A program made the translations under genes and the position numbers. A DNA stretch of 64,000 nt from Hyphodiscus hymeniophilus. Its lineage: Eukaryota; Ascomycota; Leotiomycetes; Helotiales; Hyphodiscaceae. Position 1 is the first letter of the stretch; every line of letters begins with the position of its first letter. Below, one piece after another: positions 48,901-61,213 of this stretch. Below the pieces are notes generated by a model. It was not told the origin of the DNA, searched no databases, and worked only from the letters and a program-made list of their open reading frames with translations. The DNA lies in NCBI GenBank assembly GCA_016508695.1, contig VNKQ01000009.1, forward strand, positions 1,488,001 through 1,552,000, in the 5' to 3' direction.

Positions 48901-51900
48901 GTTTCATTCACCACCGCCAACTCTCAAAACGCTTCCTTCCGTCTCATCCACAAAGGCACTTCGCAAACTGCTCTTGCTTCCTACATTCCCAAGGGAGTCA
49001 CTTCCTATATCAACCTCGCCACTTCAGTTGATTACGATAGCACCGGAGCACGCATTGCGCGTCAGCTCCCTACGAACTGCAAGTCCAAGACTGCCAGCGC
49101 ATTCTTCAGCACCAAGGGCTTCAGCACCGACAAATCAAAAGATCTTTCTAAGATTCTTGACAACCTCGTCGCTCAGTTTACAGCGACCGACGCCACTGCA
49201 GCTCCCACAAGCATCGCTTTGAAGGACGTCTCAGAATGCCGCACCAGCAACGAGTGCCTTCGCACTATCAACTGGGCTGCCGACGCATCGGTTCCGATCA
49301 ACAATGTTGTTGCAGAGCACAAGGTCACTCTTCGCGATGACAAGACCTACTGGCTCATCGGTGCAACTGGTGAGCTGGGTCTCTCCATCGTGAAATGGAT
49401 GGTCGACCGCGGTGCCAAGTACATCGTCCTTACCTCCCGAAACCCCAAGGTTGATCAAGGATGGTTGGACGCCATCACTGCTCGCGGCGCAGTTGTCAAG
49501 ATCTGGGCCAACGACATCTGCAGTCGATCCTCGATGAGAAAGACCTACAAGAAGATCTGTGACACGCTTCCCCCGATTGCTGGTGTCGCCAACGCAGCCA
49601 TGGTCCTCACCGATGGCTTGTACTCAAGCATCTCTTACGACGACTTCCAAAAGACCCTCAAGCCAAAGGTTGAAGGTACAACATACCTCGATGAGCTGTT
49701 CCCCAAGAACACTCTTGACTTCTTCATCATCTTTTCCTCGCTCACATATGTCACCGGAAACGTTGGCCAAACTCCATATGCCGCAGCCAATGCTTTCATG
49801 GTCAGTCTGGCAGAGGGACGAAGAAAGCGTGGCCTCGCAGCATCTGTAATGTCTCTTGCTGGTATCTTCGGTGTTGGATACATCGCACGAACAGACAGCA
49901 GCATCCACGACAAGCTCGGCGCCATGGGCTATGCTCACATCTCAGAATGGGACTACCAACAATTCTTTGCCGAGGCAGTGATTGCTGGCCACCCAAGCTC
50001 TGGTCGCAACTTTGAGATCAACAATGGTGTCAAGGGTTTCGATCCTGAGCGAGATTCCGACCTTCCTTTCTGGCTCAACATTCCTCGATTTGCCAAGTTC
50101 AAGGTTGTCAAGGCCAACTTGTCTGCTGAGAAGTCTGATAAGAAGACTGTCAATGTTCGAGCTCTTTTGAAGGAGCAAACAACTGAGGATGGCGTTCGTC
50201 AGACACTGCTTGGTGAGTATCATTTCACATTGCACAGTATATATTCTAACAGAAATCAGATGGATTCCTTTCCACGCTCTACCACAAGCTCAACATGCTT
50301 CCGGAGGACAATGGCATCACTCCCGAATCATCTCTTGTAGAACTCGGAATTGACTCGCTCGTCGCTGTCGATATCAGATCTTGGTTCCATAGCGAGCTTG
50401 AGCTCGACATGCCAGTTCTCAAGATCTTGGGTGGTGCAAGTGTCTCCGCTATGGTCGATGATTGCTTCACTCGTCTTCCACGGGACATGGTCCCGAAGTT
50501 GACGGAAGGAAAGACAGAGGAGAAGGTTGAAGAAAAGAAGGAAGAGACAGCCAAGGCCGAGACAAGTGATCAGTCGGAGGGAGCCTCCTCGGAGTCATCG
50601 TCTGTGGTCATGGTGTCGTCGCAAGACTTACTCCAAGGTACCACAACTCCTCCAACTTCCCAAGGTTCTCTTGCTGAGGAAAAGGTTGATCTCGATCCCG
50701 TCAACTCCATGCCTACTTTTGAAAAGACTGAAAGGATGGGTTATGGTTCGTCTCAGTTCTGGTTCCTGTCTCAATATCTTGAGGACCGAGCACCCTTCAA
50801 CGTGCAGTTCACCTGCTCCTTCAAGGGCACTGTGAACGTCGGCCGAATGGAGCGTGCCATCGAGGCCCTTGGGCAACGACATGAATCTTTCAGAACTGCT
50901 TTCTACGCCAACCCGGACCGACTGAATGAACCAACACAAGGAGTTATGTCAAACTCGAACCTGCACCTCGAATTCAAGAAGATCAAAAGCATTGAAGAAG
51001 TCGAAGAGAATGCTCAAGAGTTCCGAGACTATATCTTTGATCTTGAGCGCGGGGAAGTCATCCGAGCGCTACTCATGTCGCTCAACCCAAAGACGCACTT
51101 CATGGTCTTTGGCTTCCACCACATCGCCATCGATGGATCAGGGTTCAACCTCTTCCTTGCGGAGCTTAATGCTCTATACACTGAGCAAACGCTCCCACCT
51201 GTCAAAATGCAATTCTCGGACTTCGCTAAGAAGCAGCGAGAAGAAGTCGAAAATGGATCAATGGCAAAGGAGCTCGAATTCTGGAAGCAAAAGTTCGCCA
51301 CCATTCCAGCTCCGCTCCCACTCTTCCCAATGGCTAAGGTTAATTCGCGCCAAATCATGACCAGCTACGAGCAGGAAGAATCCGAGGAGATTGCCTTCGA
51401 TGAAAAGACGATGACTCAAATCAAGGAACTCTGCCGACAAACTGGAGCAACGAAGTTCCATTTCTTCCTTGCTTGCTTGAAGATTTTCCTTTTCCGGTAC
51501 TTGGATGTCGATGATCTCTGCATTGGATTGGCAGATGCTAATCGAGGAGATACCGACACTGATCTCACAATGGGATATCTCCTTAACTTACTTCCTCTTC
51601 GATTCCAGAGAGACAGCAAGCAAAACTTCGCCGCCGCAGTCAAAGAAGCCCGCGAAACCTCTCACGCCGCCTTGAGCAATTCCAGAATCCCGTTCGACAT
51701 TCTTCTCGACAATCTCGATATTCCTCGTTCTGCTACCAGTACTCCTCTCTTCCAGGTCTTTATGGACTACCGCCAAGTCAGCGCCACAATGCCACTCCTC
51801 GGAGCCGCATCTTTCGGGAAGCAGCTTCCAGGCCGAGTCGGCTATGATCTGATGCTGGACATCACTGATATCTCTGGACATGAACTCAGAGTCAACTTCA

Positions 51901-54900
51901 AGACACAGAAGAAACTTTATTCCGAAAGCAGCGCAAACATTCTATTGAAGAGCTTTTTGCAGCTTGTCAAATCAATTGCTTCCAACGCCAAGATCGAACT
52001 GGACACAGTCCCTATCTACAACGCTCCTGATGTGAAAAAGGCTATCGAGCTGGGTCGCGGTAAGTGAGAGTAATGCTTTGCGATACATCTTTGCTAATTC
52101 TGCGATAGGTCCGACGATTCCCCTCGTCTGGCCAGTTACCATGTCTCACCGCATTGAAGAGATGACTCTCGCCAACGCCGACAGTATCGCACTCAAAGAC
52201 GGTGTTGGAAACTGTTACACCTACGCTACTATGGCGAAACGAGTCGATGCCATTGCCTCAGCTCTCATTGCTGGAGGTGCAAACACTGGCTCCCTCGTCG
52301 CTGTTTTCCAAGAACCTACCGCCGACTGGATCATCTCACTTCAAGCCATCTGGAAAATCGGAGGAGTCTATGTTCCTCTTGAGCTCCGCAACGGCCTCAC
52401 CCGACTTGCAATGATTGTCGCCGATGCTAAACCTGATGCCGTACTATGCCACGCACAGACTGTTGCAGACGTCTCAGAGTTGAACCCCGGATCTGCAAGC
52501 ATTATCGACGTGTCCAAAGTTACCGACATCAAAGATACTATCCCCACTAGGGCAACCGCTCAGTCTCCCGCCATGGTCCTCTATTCCAGCGGAACAACCG
52601 GAACGCCAAAGGGCATAGTCATTCCTCATTATGCTCTTCGCAACTTTATCGAAGTCTCCGGCGAAAGATATGGCATTGGCAAAGAAAACATCCTGCAACA
52701 AACTGCCTATAGCTTTGATCTCGCTATTTCCGAGGTCCTCTTTGGTCTTGGCAATGGAGGAAGTCTCTATGTTGCATCAGTCACGCAGCGAATGGATCCT
52801 GTTGAAATTACCAACATTATCGCCAATGAGAAGATCAGCTTTACAGTCGCTACCCCGTCAGAGTACTCGGCCTGGATTCGATTCGGGGCAGAGACTCTTG
52901 CGGGTTCCAACTGGAAGATCGCTAAGACTATCGGAGAAGCTCTTACCCAGGAGCTTGCTCTTAAGTTCAGATCTTTGAATAAATCCGACTTGCGACTCAT
53001 CAACTTCTATGGTCCGGCTGAGATTACAATCGCTTGCCACGTTGGCGTAATCGACTACAACACCGACGAGCCAATCACGATTGGATACACTCTGCCCAAT
53101 TACCAATCCTACATCATGGACAGGAATCTTGAGCCTGTGCCGATTGGTGTCAGCGGCGAGATCGTCATCGGTGGTGCTGGGGTCACAATGGGATACCTCA
53201 ACAACGAAAAGCTTACCAACAGGCAATTCGTTCCCAACACTTATGCTCCAACAGCAGAGTGGCCAAACTTGTACCGAACTGGCGATCAAGGCCGCCAACT
53301 CCCTGACGGATCCGTTGTCTACGAGGGACGAATCGCAGGTGATTCCCAGATCAAGCTTCGTGGAATCAGAATCGAATTGAAGGATATCGAATCCACCATC
53401 GTCAAAGTCTCCGAAGGCACCATATACAAGGCTGTTGCCTCCATTCGCGGCGACAAAGATTCCGAGTTCATTGTCGCCCATGCTGAATTTGCCGGATCTT
53501 TCCCTGAGGACCAGAAGGACCAGTATTTGTCCGGACTTTTGGCTCGTCTGCCTCTTCCCAAGTACATGTGCCCAGCCATGATCATCTCTTTAGAGGCAAT
53601 CCCACTCAACAACCACGCAAAAGTCGACAGACGAGCTGTCAATGCCATCCCTCTTCCACTTGCTCATTCTGGCGATGACTCCAACGATGTCCTCAGCCAG
53701 ACAGAGCTCGAGTTGAAGGCTATCTGGGAGAAGGTAATCTCGAATGACCTTGCAGACACAGTTTCGATTGGCGCAAATACCGATTTCTTCCGTATTGGTG
53801 GCAACTCCCTCTTGCTTGTCAGAGTACAGGCTAAGATCCGAGAGTTCTTCGATGCTGCAGTTGCCATTACCACCATGTTCGAGGCCACCACACTTCGAGC
53901 AATGTCAGCAAAGATAGACGCTGCAACGTCTGCAGCCGATGTCATCGACTGGGAGAAAGAGACCACTCTCGAAGAAGCCCTCTTCAAGATCAAGTCTACT
54001 CCTAGCAAGGCGCCTGCAACTGGATTGAATGTGCTCATTACTGGCTCCACTGGTTACCTCGGACGTTATCTCCTCAAACAATTGGTGAGTGACGAACGAG
54101 TTGCTCGGATTCACGCGCTCCCAGTCCGTAAAGACAACCCGAAGAACTTCCCTCGTGATGTTCTGAAGCAGTCTGACAAGATCACCCCTTACTACGGGAA
54201 TCTCGCACTCCCAATGCTCGGCCTCCCGGAGTCAACATGGACCGAGCTTGGCAATACAGTCGACGTGATCATCCACAGTGGTTGCGATCGAGCAATGTCC
54301 GACTACTACCAAGTTCTACGAGCAGGTAATTTCGGTTCCACCAAAGAACTCACCAAGCTCGCACTCGGTCGGCACATCCCCATCCACTACATCTCCGGCA
54401 ATGGTGTCCTTGACCTCGAAGGCGCACCCAAAACTGGTTCCGTTGCTGCAGCCAAACTACCAACCAACGGATCCAACGGTTACATTGCCTCGAAGTGGGT
54501 CAGCGAAGTATATCTCGAGAAAGCTGCCTCGAAGTTCGGCCTTCCAGTACACATTCACCGAGTCGTGTCCGCACCAGAAGAGAACCAGAAGCCCACGCCC
54601 GCGGTGCTGAAGAACTTCTCCGACATCGCGATAGCCATGAACGCGATGCCAGACCGCAGCCGCTGGAACGGCTCAATGGATGTCATCTTCGCCCCTTCAC
54701 TGGCGCAGACAATCTGCGACGCAGCTGTCGACAGCGAAGCTGATGTCTCCGCTTTCGTGCACTATCCTGCCGAGGCTAGACTGAACATGGAGGAGATTGA
54801 GGAGTATCTCGATGATCGGGATAACAGGAGAGCCACGATGAATATCATGCCTACACACCTGTGGGCTGGAGAGGCGAAGCTGGTGGGGTTGGAGTACCAT

Positions 54901-54957
54901 CTCGCAAGTCAGAATATGACGATCGGTGGGAAAGACGGCTTCGCATTGAAGAGATAG
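42979..54957 (+). CDS. Hybrid highly reducing PKS-NRPS synthetase with terminal reductase-like domain
   Basis: Exons 42979..43609, 43661..50212, 50260..52059 and 52109..54957 give 3943 residues. Domains in order: KS (Cys177 in DTACSSS, EAHGTGT, GHTEGTAG); AT (GQGAQW, Ser640 in GHSSG); DH (His969 in GHSIQGQTLFP, Asp1144 in HPAALDTG); C-MeT (LEIGAGTGSATE near 1416); a stretch of several hundred residues without an NADPH motif (structural KR and inactive ER); KR (GATGELG near 2111, YAAAN with Tyr2250); ACP (Ser2427 in GIDSL); C (HHIAIDG, 2681-2687); A (YSSGTTGTPKG near 3153, YGPAE, YRTGDQG); PCP (Ser3561 in GGNSL); R/SDR-like domain (GSTGYLG near 3639, Ser3757, Tyr3786-Lys3790). All key residues are present. 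It should make a reduced, C-methylated polyketide amide with one amino acid. The missing ER activity is supplied by the neighbouring trans-ER. Confidence 0.97.
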
Positions 54958-55971
54958 ATTGTAGATAGTTTTTCCTTTGTCATTTGGGTTGGCGTTTAAA
55001 ACCGGTTGAGCTTCTTGTGGCATATTCTGGCAATTGGTATATATTGCATTTGGTCGTGCGAAATTAGCGGGTTGGGATAGATTTGTTTGTATGCGCTTTA
55101 GCGTTTCCTTGGAAATGAACATACTTCGAAATAACTGCATCTACTTCATGAACTTCACGTGAAATGTGATATGTGACATTTTTGGGATGAATTCTAGGAA
55201 AGTGCTCTGAGACTTGAGCCCTGGAGGGTGCGGATTCGGGTGGCTGTAAGCGCTGTATGCTCGAGAAGTCATTACGAAGTAAGGCTCATGACTTTCCGCG
55301 TGGTCATGCCAGGCGCCTCCTAACGGACGCTGTGTTCATAGAAAATTATCTATCTATGAGAAGGATCAATCTAATGCAGTCTGGTGTGAGTAAAGGCTAT
55401 GCTTCTGATGTATCGTCGGGTCATGAAATGTCCTTGGGGGAGGACATATCAACATGTTCTCCCGAAAGGACAAGTGAAAGCCACAGTGGCTGGAGAGGCT
55501 TGGCAAAAGCTTGTTTTGTTAGAGCTGGGTGCGAAAACGTCGGATGACGCGAGATAGTATTTTTGATCCTTGGCATCGATGCGACAGTAAAAAACTGAAT
55601 TTTAATCCATTTGTCCCTTTATTTTTGGATACCCAGGAGAGCAGCGAAATAAGAGAAGCATTGCGATCGTATTCCAGTCGAAGAAGGAGGAAATTCAACG
55701 GGCTGCGCCTTTGAAACCGTTCAGCTCACCTCTGCACAACCCAGAACCCCGAGGATTCCCCAACATACGGCACCTCAATTTGCACGATATTGGCACTCAA
55801 GCAGCGGACAGACATTACCAGAGCATAGAGGATACCACCGAAGATCTTCAGCCTCATTTGCTATCGTCAACCCGCTCAAGCCCGCCATATATTTTGAAAG
55901 GAGTCGAAATCTCCAAAGAACTAAGGCTGGAGCAGGGAAGCGTCCGCATTTGAGTGCCGTCTAGTAGCACC
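54958..55971. other. Gene-free stretch
   Basis: About 1 kb between the PKS-NRPS stop and the magnesium transporter start. It includes the presumed transporter promoter and 5' leader. Nothing else recognised. Confidence 0.5.
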
Positions 55972-58163
55972 ATGGCACATCCTCATGGCAACACCCCAAC
56001 CTCTCGAATGTCGTCACCAACTGAGCATGTACACTCGGTGCAGTTCGACCTAGAAAAGGACAGGGACCGCTTCTCCACGGGCGGACGTCGTCCTTCGATT
56101 CAATCTGATCCCGATGGTTTGCGAGTAAGTTGAAGGCCAAACTCGTGTTTCTCCTGAGAGGCAGGTACTAACACGTATTTCAGCCCGGATACCCCTCTCC
56201 CATCCTCACTCGCCGTCGGACGCGAAGCGGAACCGCAAACTCCAGAATCTCGATGAAGACCGTCGATGCATCACCACTGCGGCCCAATTGGCACCCAGGC
56301 CAGGAGCCAGGTCTCGATCCTTCAAAACCCAATGGAGGGCGACCGCAGCCTCCCATTCACGAGGAGTGCCAGATAACTGTTGTGGACTTCGGCGAAGGCG
56401 AGGATGATCTCATGATGCACGACTTTGATAACGCTGGACTGATAAAATTTATCCAGCAAAAACAGGAGGATTGGATCAAGTGTCGGTGGATTAATGTCAA
56501 TGGATTGAGTTGGGATGTTATGCAAGCTTTGGGGAAACACAAAAAGCTACACAGGCTTGCGATTGAAGATATGACCAATACGAATAATCGGACAAAGGCT
56601 GATTGGTGAGCTGACCCACGCCCAGGCTGGTAGACTACCCCTTCTTCAAGCTAATATGGGATCCAGGTATACCGATCACACGTATATGGTCTTGACTTTA
56701 CAAAAGCTAGTCCATCTGCATTCTGACAAAGACAGCGACTCAGAGTCCGATGACGACACTAGTATGTCAAACCCAGAGTCTCCTCAGCTCTAAACTTTCA
56801 ACCCGGACTTGAACAAGCAAATTACTTACAAACGAACAGGTGTGCGAGGTCCAAGAAAGAAGCGCGGACGTTTCTCAAAAGCGTTCCACAAGGCGTTTTC
56901 AGGTCATAAAGCCACGGGAAGGTACGACGAGAAAGAGAGGAAAGAGAACAAGGAAGGGGATGTGGAAGTTCCTACCAACGGTTTCGTTACAGGTCACACG
57001 GGTGAGTTCACGCCCATGGAATAACTCCTTCGGTTGTCGAGTCCAAATTATATTCACATTTTTTGGAAGAACCAATGGCCACAAAATAGGTCGACCAGCG
57101 ACCTGTCGTTTCTTCTACTAAAAGTCACTAACTATTCAACCTTGTAGATGGAGTGACAGGTGCAGCGCCTCAGAAACTGCGTACACTCCAACGATATAAC
57201 TTTGGAGGGAACGCAGAGAGAATGGCATACATGGAGAAGCACTCACCTCTGACGAGAAAGGGTTTGGCCGTTAGTGCTGAGCAGGTCTCTATTTTCATCA
57301 CAGATGGTATGACGAAATGTCTTTATTTAACAGTGGGCCACTAACACTTTGTAGACAATACAGTCATATCGTTCTTCGAGTCATCGGCGGAAGACATTGA
57401 GAAGCCTATTCTTCACCGACTGAGCACGTCGGACACCATTCTCAGAAGATCGTGTGATGCGTCAATGCTTGTACAGGCCATCATGGACGCCTGTATCGAT
57501 CTTGCTACTCTTGTTTCGGCGGAATATAAAGGGCTCATCGGCGAGCTAGAGCTTGACGTTCTCACAGAGCCAAGCATCAAACACACCACAAGTCTATACA
57601 TATTGACGAGCGAAATCACAATAATGCGTGGTTTTGTCAGTCCGATCATTAATCTTATCAACGCACTTCGAGATCACAAGAATAACGCTGTGATCACCGG
57701 TATTGGGGGACGAGGAGATGGTAAACAAGCATCTACTGGAGTCAAAATAAGCCCTATGGCTCAGACATACCTTGGAGATGTCGAAGATCACATCATCCTT
57801 ATAACCGATGATTTCGACTCGATGCGACGGTCTTGTGACAACATGATCGATCTCATCTTCAATACAATATCGGCATACCAAAACGAGTCCATGAAGCAAC
57901 TTACTATCGTCACTATCATCTTCCTACCGCTGTCGTTCTTGACCGGATATTTTGGAATGAATTTCACCAGCTTTCCCAGCACGTATCATAATGAGAGCTA
58001 CTTCTGGATCATTGCGTTACCGGTGGCATTTGCAGTCATCTTGTTTCTGATGAGAGATATGATAAAATGGAGTTTCGACAGGTTGTTGCAGAGGAGAGGG
58101 ATTTCGAGAAGTCGGAAGGGTAGATTGCAGAGGGAAGCCCAAGCTCAGTTAAAGAGAACTTAG
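55972..58163 (+). CDS. CorA/Mnr2-type magnesium transporter
   Basis: Six exons, 55972..56124, 56184..56605, 56667..56761, 56840..57001, 57148..57306 and 57355..58163, give 599 residues. The N-terminal cytosolic part is polar and contains RPGYPSPILTRRRTRSG, typical of the fungal Alr/Mnr2 branch. The CorA core begins near ECQITVVDFGEGEDD and includes RWINVNGLSWDVMQALGKHK, LHRLAIEDMTN, TYMVLTLQKLVH and QVSIFITDDNTVISF. The C-terminus has two transmembrane helices with the signature GMN (residues 531-533, in YFGMNFTSF) at the pore entrance, and ends in a basic tail. Mnr2 sits in the vacuolar membrane and releases stored magnesium, while Alr1 is at the plasma membrane; the N-terminal motif favours Mnr2, less surely. 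It is a housekeeping gene marking the right border of the synthase region. Confidence 0.93.
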
Positions 58164-58655
58164 TTTGCCTGGTGGCCGAAAACTCGATGTCAGACCACTG
58201 AACCACCAACAACCCTGTTCGTAGGCGACCTAACTCCTTGGCGGCTTTGCTGTCACTGCATTACACACCGCAATACAATTATAACAATACACCGTATTAT
58301 TTATGATCCGTTAGGCGGCATCAGAACTCCCCGGCTGAGAATTGCTCGAGCCGTCAGAACCTATCTGTTCTTTCTTCACGCAAAGAAACCAGCACGAGGT
58401 CGACATTGCGAGGAATATGCTCGACTACAAATGCTATAGTTTAGCACCCTGTACCGCTGGAACTTTCTGTCGTGTGATTGGCTCGTGTCATTGATGTTCA
58501 AAAAAGCTCTATAGCTTGCCCAGATTATTTAGACGCATGATAGAATCGCGAGACCACAAGACGCTGCAACTTCTTGCGAGGATATTTATCATTGAACAGG
58601 AAATCGGTGAGGGGGAAAGCAGAGGTGCTATTGTCCAAGCATTAGCATCACTGAT
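58164..58655. other. Gene-free stretch
   Basis: About 490 bp between the convergent magnesium transporter and Zn2Cys6 genes. Nothing recognised. Confidence 0.5.
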
Positions 58656-60851
58656 CTAGATCTCAAATTCCTCAAACCCTCCATAGCCAGCCATGCCACT
58701 ATTCTCATTAAACCATCCCTCAACGACGACATTCTCCGTCTGCCTGGCAGCGAATTCCAGTGCCGCAGATTCCGGGCATCCAGAGCTAATGCACTCCACC
58801 CTCCTAATAAACTCCTCCACTGGTTCCTGGTTCCCTCTCGCCTGTCTATTCGTTGCATGTCCGACGGTACAAAGGATAGTCCTGTTCACTGCCTCGACAG
58901 CATCCTTCGCTTTCCCTCTCAAGTCTGCGCAGAAATCGTACATTCTGGCCACTTCCTCGCTCTTGCCTTCGTTGGAGAGTATCTCCAGGAGTTGCAGGAA
59001 CGGTCCGGTGAGCTGAAGATCGGACCGTGCTTGGTGGGGTGCCGGGTTGAGCAGCACATTGTGAAGCAACGCCGTCACGGCGGCGAAGAAGTAGTGGATT
59101 AAAAGCCAGGCACATGCGTAGTCACCATGAGGTGTAATCCTGATCAAACGCACTGCCTTCCTTGCTTCGAGGATGCAGATACTTTCCGCGTTCGTAACCC
59201 GGCCCTGAACGCCTCGCGCGGAGTCGACAGGTAGGTTCGTCGTCGATGGAAAAGGGCGATGGACGGTAATTAGACAGTTGACGTAGTTGAAACGTAGTAT
59301 TATTAGATGTAGTATTTCGACGCTGATGGGAGGCTCAAGCGTGGTGATGAAATCCTCATTGAAATCAATCGGCACACTCCTCCTCCAACTCGCCAGCATG
59401 GTATCCAGCTCCTGGGCCGCAACCAACTGCTGAGCTTCCGATTGTCGGGATGCTTTGACGGAATACAACTTCTTGTATATCTGACCCTGGATAATCGCAA
59501 GTCCAATTCGCGCAGTGAAAAAGTTGATTGTATCCAATCCATTTCCCTTCTGCATCACGTAGGGAAGCTCGGTAATCGTGCCGCAGGGTAAATCGACGTC
59601 CATATCGTCGTCATCCTGTACGGGAGGCTGGCCGGTTCGAAGACTGATATCTCGATCGAGAAAGTAGGCTATCCAGAAGACGTTCTTCCGTTCCTCGACC
59701 TCGGACGGGGAGAGAGTCGGGTCTTGGTTCCTCCTATGCAAATCCATAGTTTGAGCTAGTCTCAATGCCGCGGCGATGAGAACAGAACACAGACGCGGAT
59801 TCGGTGTGCCTTCGAGCACAATAATCATTCCGAGCAAAGCCTGGATGGCTGGGAGGCTGTTGTTCAGCATGGTGAGTTCGGAGACTACCGCAAGTGCGTT
59901 TTGCATATAGCTACAAGCCTGCTCATTCTCCTTCATCGCTTCCAGAGTACGCATGGCACGAAAGCGGTGGGCAATTGCGAGAACAACGTTGATACATGCC
60001 CACCAGCCCGGAGTGGCGGGGCCAATGTCTGAATAGTGTGTTTGGAAGTACTGTGTGAAGCGGCATTGGTCGAAGACTGGAAATATTGCGTGAATACCTT
60101 TGAAAGCTTCATCGATGAGAACTAGAGCAAAGGATTTAGGAGGTAGCTTTCGGAACACGCGAGAGGAGAAAACATCCCTAACTAGGCTGCCTCTCCAGGC
60201 GTTGGAGAATTTGGAGGGCTGGCTACCTGGAGGAGCCAGTTGCGGCTCCCAGATGACGGTTGCGTTTTGATCCGATGTTTTACTGACTTCCCGGAATTGC
60301 GTTAGAAATGATGAAGATGCCATGGGAGGATCCGTCATTATTCCTCGTCTACCCAATTCAGGCAGTGGCATGAAGGACATGCAGACTTCTTGCACGGCGT
60401 CCGGCTGAGCGCTCAGCTCCACATCCATGGGGTTGGATCCAGAAGAGTTGCTTGGAAGTAGTGCATCTTTGCCGATACTACCTCTGTCTACAGCAAGCTT
60501 CAGGAGATTTTCCATCCTGTGGAGCCTTTCTTCAAGCTCCTGGACATTTTTGTAACTACACTGGTCAGCTGATTCAGATACATGCGTGGTCAGACTTACC
60601 CGGCAGGCCTCCTCGGTCTTCTTTTCGTTGAAATGGGCGTGAAATGGCAATGCGTTTTGTATTTGATACACTGTAAGCAGATATTCTCGCTTGGCTCGCA
60701 GCGGATCTTCTTCTTGCGGCACATGTCGCATGCCTAGACATAGTCACTGATCAGTCAGAACTCTTAATAAAAAGTGTAAACGTACTCTCACAATGGTCCG
60801 AAGAGATTTGGAAACATCAGATTGTTTTCTTCTATTGGAATTGACCTCCAT
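58656..60851 (-). CDS. Zn2Cys6 fungal transcription factor
   Basis: Exons 60851..60786, 60733..60600 and 60555..58656 give 699 residues. Only this splicing puts the zinc cluster in frame: Cys24-X2-Cys27-X6-Cys34-X6-Cys41-X2-Cys44-X6-Cys51, with the basic RKKKIR segment between the first cysteines. A short linker and a coiled-coil-like YKNVQELEERLHRMENLLKL follow. The middle is a fungal_trans regulatory domain, with FPVFDQCRFTQYFQTHYSDI, RLAQTMDLHRRNQ, FWIAYFLDRDISLRTGQPP and DDDDMDVDLPC. It binds DNA, typically CGG half sites, in the nucleus. It could regulate nearby metabolic genes (SDR, PKS-NRPS), but its position outside the conserved transporter leaves that open. Confidence 0.93.
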
Positions 60852-61213
60852 TTGAAGGGATGCGATTGGGCGGTACAGTATACAAAATCTACAGCGACAG
60901 CAGTTCTATCTTTCCCTATGAAAAGAATGGGGCCAAATTTAAAGAAAGTAATAAGTTGGAAGCCTTGCTTTCCAAATGTAATTTGCCAAACGACAGCTGA
61001 TGCTCAATTCCTCGTCACGATCATCAGCCTGTGCTGCGCTATATCACGTGAACTTGCTTGAAAAGAGATTGGAAATCAAAATATCAAAATATGCCCTGCT
61101 TACGTATACAGATAGGCGCAAAACCCTAGCAATCAACCCCGCAAATGGCTTTCTCCGCCGCGTGCCCCATATCTACCTATCACTGTATCACCTTTTGCTT
61201 GCTGGTTCCACAC
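60852..61213. other. Short gene-free stretch
   Basis: About 360 bp upstream of the Zn2Cys6 gene and downstream of the SDR gene. Presumed promoter of the factor; nothing else seen. Confidence 0.5.

Noticed and set aside
60556..60731. Start of the Zn2Cys6 protein in the long unspliced frame (MRHVPQEEDP...)
   Set aside because: That frame reads the zinc-cluster exon out of phase; splicing gives the six-cysteine cluster and a proper ATG at 60851.
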